Source: Termitomyces sp. T153 (lineage: Eukaryota; Basidiomycota; Agaricomycetes; Agaricales; Lyophyllaceae). Taken from it: a stretch of DNA of 64,000 nt. Position numbers and translations under genes: made by a program. The notes beneath the pieces were generated by a model, which had not been told where the DNA came from, did not search any database, and saw only the letters and a list, made by a program, of their open reading frames with translations. Where the stretch lies: NCBI GenBank assembly GCA_018296165.2, contig JACKQL020000013.1, positions 1,116,001-1,180,000 of the forward strand, written 5' to 3'. Below, one piece after another: positions 12,213 through 23,226 of the stretch; the stretch's first letter is position 1, and every line of letters begins with the position of its first letter.

Positions 12213-12574
12213 AATACTGGACAATCAGAGTCAAACAGATTGCAAAGAAACTTAGAAAAGACATTAGAAAACTGTTATTTGACTATCTCAAATCATTATA
12301 TGGTGAATACATGGCAAGTTGCAATGCTGATGCCATCTTTGACACTGTTGTCCATCTTGAAAGGTACACAAAATGTATGGGTACTTATCAACATGAAATC
12401 CTACAGTTATCTGGAGTTGAAGATGAGTGGAAACAATCAGAGGAGGTGTCAAAGGACCTTTCAGCAGTCCTGAGATCTTTGCAGGACTTGAGTCCCTATA
12501 CTACACTGGAGGGAGAGGACTTGGCAGCAGTGCATAGGTTGAAGGAGTTCTTGTATCAAAGTCTTTTAGCTTGA
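12213..12574 (+). pseudogene. C-terminal fragment of an unrecognised transposon protein
   Basis: One plus-strand frame is open from about 12,213 to the stop at 12,574. It begins VKQIAKKLRKDIRKLL, continues through FDYLKSLYGEYMASCNADAI and an acidic stretch (GVEDEWKQSEEVSKDLSAVL), and ends in LKEFLYQSLLA. It is predicted to be helical. Upstream of it the frame is closed. It lies only 63 bp from the LTR insertion at 12,638. The composition suggests the end of a DNA-transposon protein, but I could not place the family. Confidence 0.35.
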
Positions 12575-12632
12575 ACTGTTTCTGCCATCTGATACATACC
12601 CATCTAGTTCAGTATAATGCTATCCTTACATG

Positions 12633-12637
12633 TACTG
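12633..12637 (+). repeat. Target-site duplication TACTG (left)
   Basis: TACTG immediately precedes the left terminus TGTCAGG and is repeated at 20169-20173, directly after the right terminus GTCGTGACA. A 5-bp duplication is usual for Ty3/gypsy integration. Confidence 0.8.
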
Positions 12638-13503
12638 TGTCAGGTTCCGCTGACCTCGGGGGCTCAGCTGCACTGGGCAAGTCCTTACTAGGCGGGTGTG
12701 ATTCCCCTGCATTGGTAACCGAACACTCAAAGACATTCCGGGCCCTGGTGGCTTGCGCGGGTAGCTGGGGAGATGTGATCCAGACGGATCCGGGAAGGTC
12801 CGGAGAAGTCGGATCGTGGGGAAACGAGACGGTCTTGGCAGGGTTCAGGCAGAAGGCCGTACGGGAGATTTGCAGAAGCAAGGGAGTAGGTGGCTGTGTG
12901 ATCCATGGGGACGGAGCCGGGGTTTGATGGGAGATCATTTGGAGCTGATGGAGTCCAGGCCCGAGCGAAGAGTGGGGTTCGGACCTGGTAAAGGAGTGTC
13001 GGGGTTCGTAATCGTAATTGCGGAGTTCATGAGGTCGTTAAGGTTGATGAAGACTTGGGCACAATGGTCTGACGGAGTCACCGAGACAGCGTCGGATGAG
13101 ACAATATGGAACAGGAGTAGACTCGAGTGGGGATACGAAACAATAACGAGAATGATAATGAAATGGAAACAAGACAAGACCGGGAGACTGAGATAAGACC
13201 GGGAGACTGAGATAAGACCGGGAGACTGAGAGTAAGGAGAATGGGACACAAAACACAAAACACAAAACACGAAAGGAAACAATCAGACCATAGGTAACGT
13301 TAAGCAATATCAAGACTAGAGTACAAAGAGCTACTCGATGACTTATATACTGACTACCAGAGGACTTCGGGGTACGTCGGCTGTGGCAGCGGGGCTTGGC
13401 AGGGCTTGACGGAGTGGGCGGGTGTCAGTTGTGATCGAAGATCGTGCCGCGCTGATACGTTGATGGGATCATTGGAGAATGCGGGTTGCCCCGAGGTTGT
13501 CGT
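12638..13503. repeat. Truncated LTR copy at the left end
   Basis: Matches the first part of the LTRs at 13504-14944 and 18730-20168 and stops at TTGTCGT, where the full copies continue into about 300 bp more. It joins directly to the next LTR start TGTCAGG. It contains three copies of the 19-bp repeat. Confidence 0.85.
13178..13235. repeat. 19-bp tandem repeat in LTR (3 copies)
   Basis: Unit GACCGGGAGACTGAGATAA, starting at 13178, 13197 and 13216. The same array has four copies at 14319-14395 and four at 19269-19345, and a single CpG-lost copy is recognisable near 63,655. Confidence 0.9.
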
Positions 13504-14944
13504 TGTCAGGGTCCGCTGACCTCGGGGGCGCAGCTGCACTGGGCGAGTCCTTACTAGGCGGGCGTGATTCCCCTGCATTGGTGACCGGACACTCAAAGAC
13601 ATTCTGGGTCCTGGGGGTTTGCACGGGTAATTGGGGAGATGTGATCCAGACAGGTCCGGGAAGGTCCGGAGAAGTCGGATTGTGGGGAAATGAGACGGTC
13701 TTGGCGGGGTTCAGGCAGAAGGCCGTATGGGAGATTTGCGGAAGCAAGGGAGTAGGTGGCTGTGTGATCAATGGGGGCGGGTCAGGGTCCGCTGACCTCG
13801 GGGGCGCAGCTGCACTGGGCGAGTCCTTACTAGGCGGGCGTGATTCCCCTGCATTGGTGACCGGACACTCAAAGACATTCTGGGTCCTGGTGGTTTGCAC
13901 GGGTAATTGGGGAGATGTGATCCAGACAGATCCGGGAAGGTCCGGAGAAGTCGGATTGTGGGGAAATGAGACGGTCTTGGCGGGGTTCAGGCAGAAGGCC
14001 GTACGGGAGATTTGCGGAAGCAAGGGGGTAGGTGGCTGTGTGATCAATGGGGGCGGAGCCGGGGTTTGATGGGAGATCATTTGGAGTTGATGGAGTCCGG
14101 GACCGAGCGAAGAGTGAGGTTCGGACCTGGTAAGGGGTGTCGGGGTTCGTAATTATAATCGCGGAGTTCGTGAGGTCGTTAGGGTTGATGAAGAATTGGG
14201 CACAAGGGTCAGACGACGTCACCGAGACGGCGTTGGACGAGACATTATGGAACAAGAGTAGATTTGAGTGGAGGTACGAAACGATAACGAGAACGATAAC
14301 GAAAAGGGGACGAGACAAGACCGGGAGACTGAGATAAGACCGGGAGACTGAGATAAGATCGGGAGACTGAGATAAGACCGGGAAACTGAGAGTAAGGAGA
14401 AAAAGACACAAAAACGAACACGAAACACAAAAAGGAAGCAATCAGACCATAGGTAACGTTAAGCAATATCAAGACTGGAGTACGAAGAGCTACTCGATGA
14501 CTTATATACTGACTACCGGAGGACTTCGGGGTACGTCGGCTGTGGCGGCGGGGCTTGGCGGGGCTTGACGGAGCGGGCGGGTGTCGGTTGTGATCGAAGA
14601 TCGTGCCGCGCTGATACGTTGATGGGATCGCGGGTTGTTCCGAGGTTGTCGTGATATTCCGGAATAGGTCGGAGGAAGCAGGGTGTTGAGTTAATGATGG
14701 GTGGGCGAAGATCAGGAGTAGCGGGGGTGGTTCTCGGGGTTTGGGAAGCCCAGGGTAAGTGTCAGTGGCTGCGGGGCAGGCACCGAAGTTGGCCAGGGGG
14801 CCGTCGGAGTTAGCCGGGGAGGTGTCGGAGTTAGCCGAGGTAGGCGTGGGCATGGGCGGAAGTTCAGCGGAGTGTTGGGGGTCCTTTTGGGGGTTCGGGG
14901 GTTTGATGGACGATGTGCGGGGTTTTGGGGAACGGGTCGTGACA
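13504..14944. repeat. LTR with internal 276-bp tandem duplication
   Basis: Starts TGTCAGG and ends GGTCGTGACA. The first 276 bp (about 13505-13780) are repeated from 13781 onward with few changes. On the minus strand the LTR carries a TATATAAG box near 14,500. Confidence 0.85.
14319..14395. repeat. 19-bp tandem repeat in LTR (4 copies)
   Basis: Units start at 14319, 14338, 14357 and 14376. The third carries a C-to-T change in the CCGGG core. Confidence 0.9.
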
Positions 14945-15154
14945 TCACCCCCCTTTCAGCGTCGAGACCCTTCGAGACGCGGGGCAGGACGGGGATCGGC
15001 GGGGCATGGGAGTCGAAGCCGAGCAATATTGATCAATCCGCAGCGAGTGATAGCGGCGTGGGAGGCAAAGTCGAAGCGCGGCCGCCGTTTCGTCAGGGTC
15101 CTCCTCACTCAATTTAAAGCTTTGGGCGTGCCCCGGGGTTTCCCAAATTTCGTC

Positions 15155-16285
15155 ATGTCTTCCCCCAGCGTTCCAGTGGTTTCTCCCGCCGATTTAGACG
15201 AGGTGGTGGTGTATGACAGTGGGGGTGAGGAGTTCGAGCGTCGGCGCCGGGGTAGCGTTAGGGACCGGAGTCGTAAGTGTTGTCGAATTTTCCTTTCGGG
15301 ATGGTTAACGGGGTTCCGGTAGAGTCGTCCGTAGTAGTAGTGGTGGACTTTCTGGGGGTTCCGAAGCGGACCAAGTTTCGTCCCGCGGTGCCAAAGGGGA
15401 AGGGGGCGTCTTCGGTGGTGGTTCGGGGAAAGCGTCGAGCTTCCCCACCCTCGGGGGCGGGACCCAGCAAGAGGCCGCGTGGGCGCGAGTTGTCGGCGGG
15501 GCCTCCCGAGTCTTCCCTCTTTTCCCCTGTCCCTGGCGTTCCCTCGGAGCGGTCGTCGAGTCCCTCCGCGCCGATTCCTTCAATCACGGAGGTCTTCCTT
15601 CGCAAGCCGGTGGAGGCCTTGACGACGTCGTTGGCAGTACGGGAGGGGGAGCTCCGCCGGGCGAGGGAGGATCGTGACGCGGCGCGGACGGAGAAGGAAG
15701 CGATGGAGCGGGAGAGGAATATTTCGGTGCGCGTGGCGACGGAGCGGGCGCTAGAGGTGCGGAGTCTGCGGGAGCGTCTGGCGCAGGTGGAGGGGCAACC
15801 CGCGGGGGAAGCGGAGGGGCGGGGACGAGTTCCGGAGGGGGATGCGTTGTGGGCGGAGCTGGAGGCGGCGAGGCGGAGGGAGGATTGGTTGGCCAACGAG
15901 GCCGCCTCGGGTCGCGCGGGGATTCTTCGTGAGTTGTCTCCCGTTCCTCCGTTCGTTATTGACGGTTCATTTTCGGAGTTTAGGCTGGGTGCGGGAGCAT
16001 CGGGTCCTCTTGGACGGTGCCTCCGCGGCGTTCGCGTCGATTCAGGACGGGTTGACGCAGGGGTCCGCGGTCCAGCCTCCGGAGTTGCAGCAGGGAATGG
16101 CGCGGTTGGAGAGGTTGCTGGCGGGGCATCGGCGACGCAATGCGGTGGCCCCGGGGTCGTGGTGGGAGGTGGCGGCCGATGCGGGGGAGGCATTGCCGGG
16201 GTTGGCGGAGATCCTAGCGGTGGTGCGGGCCCAGATGGAGGTCGACCTGGGGGTTGGGCTTCCGGGAGGTCCGGGGAGGGAGTGA
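15155..16285 (+). CDS. Three-exon coiled-coil protein carried by the LTR element
   Basis: Exons are 15155-15272, 15323-15928 and 15984-16285. The introns are 50 and 55 bp (GTAAGT..TAG and GTGAGT..TAG), each with a branch-like TAAC or TTGAC motif. The frames join exactly to 341 residues. The start MSSPSVPVVSPADLDE leads into YDSGGEEFERRRR, a basic Pro/Ser-rich stretch (KRPRGRE), then a heptad-rich coiled coil at about residues 134-200 (AREDRDAARTEKEAMERE). The C-terminal part contains WVREHRVLLDGASAAF and GSWWEVAADAGE. No catalytic domain is visible. It begins 210 bp from the left LTR, the place where gag would be expected. It may be a gag-like or accessory protein, or a captured host gene. 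Base composition is very GC-rich. Confidence 0.6.
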
Positions 16286-18729
16286 GATGGGCGTGGGCCT
16301 CGTTTCTTGTCGCTCTCAGACTTGCTGCCTTCCCCGCCTAATGTATATATGATCTTTTGTACGCGAACATGTCATTTTTTGGTCCCTGGGCGTGTGAAGT
16401 GAGATTTTTAGTTTTGTCGGAGGGCAAAGTAAGCGAAACACGCAGGGGTGTGAGAGGGAGTTGAATCCCTAGTGAGTCCAGAGGCGGGGGTTACGCCCGC
16501 TAGTGCCGTCTGCGCTGGCTAGTCCCGGGGTTGGTCGGGACGGGGCGGGGCATCGCAGGAGGGCTCCCGGGGTCTGTCGGGGTTGGTGGGAGTTCTCCGG
16601 TGGGGTCCCCGGCATTTCGGGCGGTGTCGTTGAATTCGTTTCTCGGAAATTTTCGACTGGGGGTGTAGGGGACGTGCGCCGTTTTGGTAGTAGAGGGTGG
16701 CCTTTGAATTTTGTACGGCGCCCAACGGGTTCGGGGCTTTGGTTGTCTTGGCGGTGTGGTGGGCGGGGGGTAATGGGGGTCTTCCCATGGTCTAGCCCTT
16801 ACGTCGGTATTGGTGGTGAAGGCGGGCGGGCCCTTTTTTATTGGCGGGGTTGGGTGAGGCGGGGTTCGTCTTCGCAGTATAGTCGGTCCGGGTCGGGGTT
16901 GTGTTTTGGAGTGCTGCGTCTGTGGGCGGGCCTGCTTCGGGTGGCGCTTTGGTGTGCTCCGGAGTGTCGATGACCGAGGGGGTAGGATGCGGGGTGATCA
17001 GTCCCAACCAGTTCCTTCGGGTCCGGGGCCCAATTTGGGGTTCCGGGTCATCTACGTGATATTGCTCTCCTGACCAAAGGTAAGCCCGCGGCGGACAAAG
17101 GGGGTCTTACGTATTTCTGATACTTCCTCGAGTTCGGAGGTTCGGGGGTCGGTGGTTCCTTCATCGGGAAGAAGTGGGTGGTCCCGGGGTCGACTCAAGG
17201 GTCACTTGGTGGGGGTTTGTTGGTTGTTCCTGGTTGTTGGGGCGGCGGGAAGGTCGGCCGCGGGGGGCACTGGAGTGGGGCTCCCCGGGAGATGCGGCAG
17301 GGTCGGATTTACTCTTCGTTCGTGTTCCGGAGCGGTCCGGAGATTGTGCAAGTGCAGGGGTGATAGTGGGGGGAGGCACTGCCAGCTTGTCTGGAGGCCC
17401 CGGTGATGTGGCCCCTGTTCGGGCGGACATATTCCGGTGTAGGGGCGGGGTTCGGAGTGGGTGGTGATTTCTGTTGCGGAGTTGGGGCTACCAGGGCATC
17501 GTTGTCGAGCCGGCGCTGTGAGTTTTCTTGGTCAGATGTCGGGGTCGGAGCGGAGGCCCTGGAGTCGTGTCGCCAGGGTCCGGAGCCGGGTTGATGGGTT
17601 CGGAGGGGTCTGGGTGGGACTGTTTCGGGCTGGCGCGGGGTCGTTTTGGGTCGTCGAGCCATATGGGGGAGGTCTTTTGAGGATATGGGAGCGCGTGCCC
17701 CTGGGGGTTGTCGGGTCGCTTAAATGGCCGATCGTTGTTTTCTGGATGATGGTGGGGCTTCTCCCTCCCTTATATGAACATGTCAGCGAATTTAGAGTAC
17801 TTGGGGAATTACTTCGTATAGGGTCCTTTTTCCTATAGTTGGTTCGGGGTGGCCCCTATGCTGGGGATTCCTTCGTGGGAGGTGGCGTAGTCTGGTGGCG
17901 GAGTGTAAGCTCGGGGATGTTTTGGTCCTGTTCCGGGGTTGTCAGGGTCGGGTCGGGGAAGTCAGGGCCCCTTCATTTGTTGGGCGGAGGTGACGGCCGA
18001 TCGATCGAGGTCCGGAAGCAGGTCACGGGGTTGGAGCATAGCCTAGGTCTGAGGTTCTTGTCCTGTGGTGGATTCGAGCTTGATTTCAATGGTTTCGGGG
18101 TTAGTTGTCGGAGGGTTTATTTCCTTGGAGGGGGTCGATAATAGGGTTTGGTGATGTTGTTGGTGATTAGTCGCGTTCGTCGGTCTGCGGGGTTGCTGGG
18201 GGGCCGGTGGATCCACAGGCGGGCTTCGGGGAAGCGCGTTCTCAGTGGTTTCTTTGTAGCTGGCGATCCTCGCGCTGTGGGTGACTGTTCCATGGCAGGT
18301 TGGCATTATTGTGGGTCGGAGGGCTGGCGCGGTGCCGGAGACCTTGTTACTCATTCGATCGGATGGTCGCCAGGCCTTAGGATGTTATTCTTTGGGTGAT
18401 GTCGGGGTCGACTTTGTGCGAGAGAGCGGAGTTGGCGGGGAGTGTAGGGGTGGGGTGGAAGATGAGTTGACGGTTTGCGCGAGGGGTTGGGAGTTGGGTG
18501 TGAGCTGGGGAAGGTGTCCGTGGGGGGAGCCGTTGTATGAAAGTAACTGGAGCAGAGGGGACGTTTGGTGTCGGATCCACGACTCAATGTGCCTCGGCAA
18601 ATTGGGCAGGGCCGTATGAATCATAAGGGTTCCCCGGCACGGGTAGACCATAGACATCGGAGTTATTTGATTGTGTGTGCGGAGATAATGCGGGCATCAC
18701 GGACGGGGTAAGGTCGAGTCTTGATATTA
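16286..18729. other. GC-rich internal region of the LTR element without coding signal
   Basis: About 2.4 kb between the coiled-coil ORF and the right LTR. Open frames exist on both strands, but they are short, Gly/Pro/Arg-rich and overlapping, as expected for high GC. I found no zinc knuckle, protease, RT, RNase H or integrase motif. Confidence 0.65.
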
Positions 18730-20168
18730 TGTCAGGGTCCGCTGACCTTGGGGGCGCAGCTGCACTGGGCGAGTCCTTACTAGGCGGGCGTGATTCCCCT
18801 GCATTGGTGACCGGACACTCAAAGACATTCTGGGTCCTGGGGGTTTGCACGGGTAATTGGGGAGATGTGATCCAGACAGGTCCGGGAAGGTCCGGAGAAG
18901 TCAGATTGTGGGGAAATGAGACGGTCTTGGCGGGGTTCAGGCAGAAGGCCGTACGGGAGATTTGCGGAAGCAAGGGAGTAGGTGGCTGTGTGATCAATGG
19001 GGGCGGAGCCGGGGTTTGATGGGAGATCATTTGGAGTTGATGGAGTCCGGGACCGAGCGAAGAGTGAGGTTCGAACCTGGTAAGGAGTGTCGGGGTTCGT
19101 AATTATAATCGCGGAATTCGTGAGGTCGTTAGGGTTGATGAGGAATTGGGCACAAGGGTCAGACGACGTCACCGAGACGGCGTCAGACGAGACAATATGG
19201 AACAAGAGTAGATTCGAGTGGAGGTACGAAACGATAACGAGAGCGATAACGAAAAGGGGACGAGACAAGACCGGGAGACTGAGATAAGACCGGGAGACTG
19301 AGGTAAGACCGGGAGACTGAGATAAGACCGGGAAACTGAGAGTAAGGAGAAAGAGATACGAAAACGAACACGAAACACAAAGAGGAAACAATCAGACCAT
19401 AGGTAACGTTAAGCAATATCAAGACTGGAGTACGAAGAGCTACTTGATGACTTATATACTGACTACCGGAGGACTTCGGGGTACATCGGCTGTGGCGAGT
19501 GGGCGGGTGTCAGTTGTGATCGAAAGATCTGCGCCAATCAGCATTGATGGGATCATGGGACCGTTCCGGGTTGTCGTGACATTCCGAATAGGTCGGAGGA
19601 AGCAGGGTGTTGAGTTAATGATGGGTGGGCGAAGATCAGGAATAGCGGGGTGGTTCTCGGGGTTTGGGAAGCCCGGGGTAAGTGTCAGTGGCTGCGGGGC
19701 AGGCACCGAAGTTAACCAGGGGGCCGTCGGAGTTAGCCGGGGAGGTGTCGGAGTTGGCGAAGTAGGCGTGGGCATGGGCGGAAGTTCGGCCGGAGGCGTT
19801 AGGGGGAGTCCTTTTGGGGGTTCGGGGGGTTTGATGGACGTGTGCGCGGGGTTTGGGGGTAGTTTGTGACAGTCGTGATACTCTGGAGTAGGTTGGAGGA
19901 ACCAGGGTGTTGCGTCGATGATGGGTGGCGAAGATCGGGGACAGCGGGGGTGGTTCTCGGGGTTTGGGAGGCCCAGGGTAAGTGTCAGTGGCTGCAGGGC
20001 AGGCACCGAAGTTGGCCAGAGGGCCGTCGGAGTTAGCCGGGGGGGCGTCGGAGTTAGCCGAAGTAGGCGCGGGGCATGGGCGGAAGTTCGGCGGAGCGTT
20101 GGGGGTCCTTTTGGGGGTTCGGGGGTTTGATGGGCGATGTGCGGGGTTTCGGGGAACGGGTCGTGACA
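18730..20168. repeat. Right LTR with a different internal duplication
   Basis: Starts TGTCAGG and ends GGTCGTGACA. It lacks the 276-bp duplication of the left copy. Instead about 300 bp of its final part is present twice (about 19575-19868 and 19876-20168). Four 19-bp units lie at 19269-19345. Confidence 0.85.
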
Positions 20169-20173
20169 TACTG
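20169..20173 (+). repeat. Target-site duplication TACTG (right)
   Basis: Directly follows the right LTR terminus and matches 12633-12637. Composition changes abruptly here from CpG-rich to CpG-poor. Confidence 0.8.
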
Positions 20174-20384
20174 TAAGCAAGGTATTTTGTTAAAAACTTT
20201 TATTGAAAATAAAGATATTAACATGGGTACATAGTTGTGCAAAAGCTGACAAAGGTCAATACTATGAACAGATCCCAGGGTTTCCACAAAGATATAGGCA
20301 ATGAAGGCAGTGGAAGGAGGTAGATGGGCATAATAGACCCAATATCACTGCATGCATGATTGAGAGCTTGACAAGGTGATGTGA

Positions 20385-20745
20385 ATCAGTACAAACTGTA
20401 CAAAAAAAAGAGAGAAAAGATGCAACTAGAATAGACATGTTCCATACATAGCAATACATCAATGCAAATAGAAGGCAATGCCACTTCTACAGATATGCAA
20501 GACAATAAAACTGAAAGAGTGGTGACTTAAGCATAGACAAACTGTACAAAAAAAAGAGAAAAGACACAACTAAAATAGGCATGTTCCATACATGGCAATA
20601 CATCAACATGAATAGAAAGGTGGTGCTGGTTCCACAGATATGCAACATGAATAAAAAGTGATGTCAGGCAATATTGGTTTGGTTCCACAGATATACAAAA
20701 TAATAAAACCAAAAAGAGCAATGATTTTAGCACAGACATTACAGT
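20385..20745. repeat. Imperfect direct repeats, about 135 bp
   Basis: The block ACAAACTGTACAAAAAAAAG..CATGTTCCATACAT..ACAGATATGCAA starting near 20393 recurs near 20528, and a third, shorter piece (TTCCACAGATATACAAAATA) follows near 20685. No ORF. CpG-poor, transposon-derived. Confidence 0.6.
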
Positions 20746-21770
20746 GTTACAAAGAAGTTACAAAGGAGAGAACATACTCAGTAGCAATCCTGACATATAC
20801 ACTCTGCTTGGCCAACATGCTTACATTGGTGAGTTAGTAGTTCTATACAGTCAACCCAATATTCAAATTCTCTCAGAAAAGTCCTGGGGTGTACATGAGT
20901 GCCAAGTAGCAAAACATCCATCTACCTACCCCTAGAGTCCCATGCCTGAGTCTCCTGTGGACAAGTTGATGATGGGGCAACAGGATGGAATGAACAAATG
21001 GCCTTTTAAGAGTTCTAATATGTAGACTAGATAGTATTTGGAAATTGGAGATGACAAATCAAGACTGTATAGTTTTTGGGTACATCTGAGTGATGCACTG
21101 ACTTTTGATTCTGAAGAGGGGATGTTTAGGTAGGGTCAAGTAACAATGGGTAATGCACACAGAATTTGTAGAAGAGAGGTTCAAACTAAGAATATATCCT
21201 ATTCCTGAATGCCCATCATGTCAAAGCCTGAGAGAATGGCAGCAATGTTTGCAAGAACCCACACTCCACAATCAACACTGTTTGTTTGTCATGGGTGGGT
21301 GATGGTGGGTTGAGCAATCCAACCAGAGGGATTCAACAGGAGTGTATTTCCATTTTGGTTGGCCAAAAGAATCAAACAAGAAACCAAAGTCATAATCTCC
21401 TAAGCTGATGTTAGTTTGAAGATATATCAAGGCAAGTGGGTTATGGTACCTTCACCTCAGTAGTCCAAGGTTCCCATTGTGCAAAGCTGTCAAAGAGGTG
21501 AACTTTCCTAATTGATGGAATAACAGTGCACATGACCCAATGCTCAGTAGTCAGGCAATGAATAGGAAATATCCAGACATCATGCAACCAATCTGAGTTA
21601 TGACATGTTTGTTGCCAAATTTTGGTATTGCTTGTATAGTATCACATCATAGGAAGATTGTAAGTTGAAAAGATAGCACAATGTTGACTAGCACATGATG
21701 TGGTCCTAGTTGACTCAGAGAATTGATGCCTTAGTAAAGCAGAAATCCCATTAATGCACACATCATTGAG
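20746..21770. other. CpG-poor DNA, nothing recognised
   Basis: About 1 kb of A/T-rich repeat-like sequence. The only open frame of note (20744-20935, plus) has no homology I recognise. Confidence 0.6.
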
Positions 21771-22186
21771 TCATCCATTTTGTGAATGTAACATTTCAAG
21801 TTCTTGTGGACCAAAAACAATATGGCTATGGAGATGAGGAAAATATTGTGATTGGTTGAGAGGTGCAAAGTCTGCAAATGTCTGGAATGAAAGTTCCTGG
21901 ACAAGGTTAGCATAACAAGATATGGACAACTAAAAGGAATATTTAATATTGTCATAACAATGGACAACATATTGCAACTTACTGGTAGTTCTAGTTTCCA
22001 TACCAACAAAAAATCAACACCTGGAGCCACAACATCAGCTTCAGTTGTCTCATTCTCAGTTGTATGTTCCAGGTAGTTGCCAAAGAGGACTTCATCCATG
22101 CTGTCAGTGATGGCTTGATTGTTGTCAGTTGCCTGATCCAGGAAATCCATCAGTCTGATTTGGCCTGATATAATCACTGCTGGCAC
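21771..22186 (-). CDS. Small two-exon ORF in decayed repeat DNA, unknown function
   Basis: Exons 22186-21983 and 21929-21771 are joined across a 53-bp intron (GTAAGT..TTTTAG) in phase, giving 120 residues. The first exon is acidic (TDSMDEVLFGNYLEH). The second contains FADFAPLNQSQYFPHLHS and ends in LEMLHSQNG. The start is the first ATG in the open frame; a further upstream exon is possible. It lies in a CpG-poor block, so it is probably part of an old transposon whose frame happens to be intact. No family was recognised. Confidence 0.35.
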
Positions 22187-23226
22187 TCAATTGTGTTTCC
22201 TTGGGAAAAAATCAAAAGGAAACCTGTTATGCCATTTCCTATGTGGCAATTTCTGATGGAAAAAGTCTTTGAACAAAGGAAATTTGCCTTTTTCTATAGT
22301 AAAAAGCTGGCCAAGAAACAGATGACAGGTTTCTTTTGACTCTTTTTCCATTGGAAACATTTTCTGGTCCCAGCAGTGAATCTAATTTGGTTTTGAACTT
22401 GATTTGGCCAGCCATATTTTTCAAGATCATTGTCTTGTTCAATGCTCTCAGGAGCATGATCAATTAAATATATTGGCATATTAAGCTATATAATCATGTA
22501 TACCAAAGTATTGCAAAAGAAACTAAGAGAAATAAGCAAGCAAGCATGAAATACTGAGCTCGATGTGCCCAATGATGGTGAGGAAGGGCGGATATCAGGA
22601 AGCCTAGTTGTATGGTCAGATAGCTCACAGCCTTCCGGCTCAATGTAGATATTTCCGCCAACTTTTTGGGTGCTTTGCCCCCGAGGTGCCGTATGTGGAC
22701 ACGGCCCTTGAAGAACTTTTAAATTGCTTTCAATCTTCTTCGTGTGATTCCTTGAATCTCGCGATTCGATCCGTAGTGTGACACAAATTGGCTTCCACCA
22801 CGTTCTTTATCGTTACATACATACAAAGTTTTAGATACGAGAAGATTGTAGATTACAACGACCACCACAACGAAGCACGCAGTGGTACGGCCGTCCATTA
22901 CTGTACATACTAATAGCTCGTAAGTTAGCCTGGTATATATGACATCAAACGCACAATACACACATCTCGACAACATACAGCAATAGCTACAGAATACTAT
23001 ACCCGGGGTTCTGTGTTAAGGGATACGTAACAAGGTAAACGACGAGGGAGGCGGGGAATCAGGGTCCGTGTTCAAGGAACAAACACAAGAAGAGAAATAG
23101 TAAAAGAGCATCGAAGAAGGCAGCACAACTTCGATCAGTCATGAACCGCGACTGCCACAACATGGTAGTAGGCGAATGATATACAAGGAAACCAAGCCCG
23201 CGGAGACAACTTCCTCTTGGTGTGTC
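22187..23226. other. Repeat-to-gene-island transition and 3' flank of the SANT gene
   Basis: CpG content rises sharply at about 22,550. No convincing gene. The minus-strand frame at 22719-22976 is short and without motifs. The segment next to 23,226 is probably the 3' untranslated region of the minus-strand gene. Confidence 0.5.

Larger units (their letters stand above)
12638..20168. mobile_element. Young GC-rich LTR element (non-autonomous, LARD-like) with complex terminal repeats
   Basis: The termini are TGTCAGG at 12638 and GTCGTGACA at 20168. The 5-bp flanks TACTG are identical, so this is one insertion of about 7.5 kb into CpG-poor DNA. The right LTR is 18730-20168. The left side is a truncated LTR (12638-13503) joined to a second, full LTR (13504-14944). 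The internal region (14945-18729) has no gag, protease, RT or integrase; its only convincing ORF is the spliced coiled-coil gene at 15155-16285. The copies are CpG-rich and close in sequence, so the insertion is young relative to the decayed surroundings. Mobilisation would need proteins from another element. Confidence 0.85.

Noticed and set aside
13469..14853. Several open frames of 190-203 codons across the LTRs
   Set aside because: They are translations of LTR repeats (the same peptides recur in each LTR copy) and have no domain; long frames are expected at this GC content.
15258..16193. 311-codon minus-strand frame opposite the coiled-coil ORF
   Set aside because: Pro/Thr/Arg low complexity caused by high GC on the complementary strand; no splice logic and no domain, whereas the plus strand splices cleanly into a heptad-containing protein.
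22719..22976. Minus-strand frame with a Val-rich stretch (CFVVVVVVIYN)
   Set aside because: Short, no start context, no conserved pattern; lies in the 3' flank of the SANT gene.
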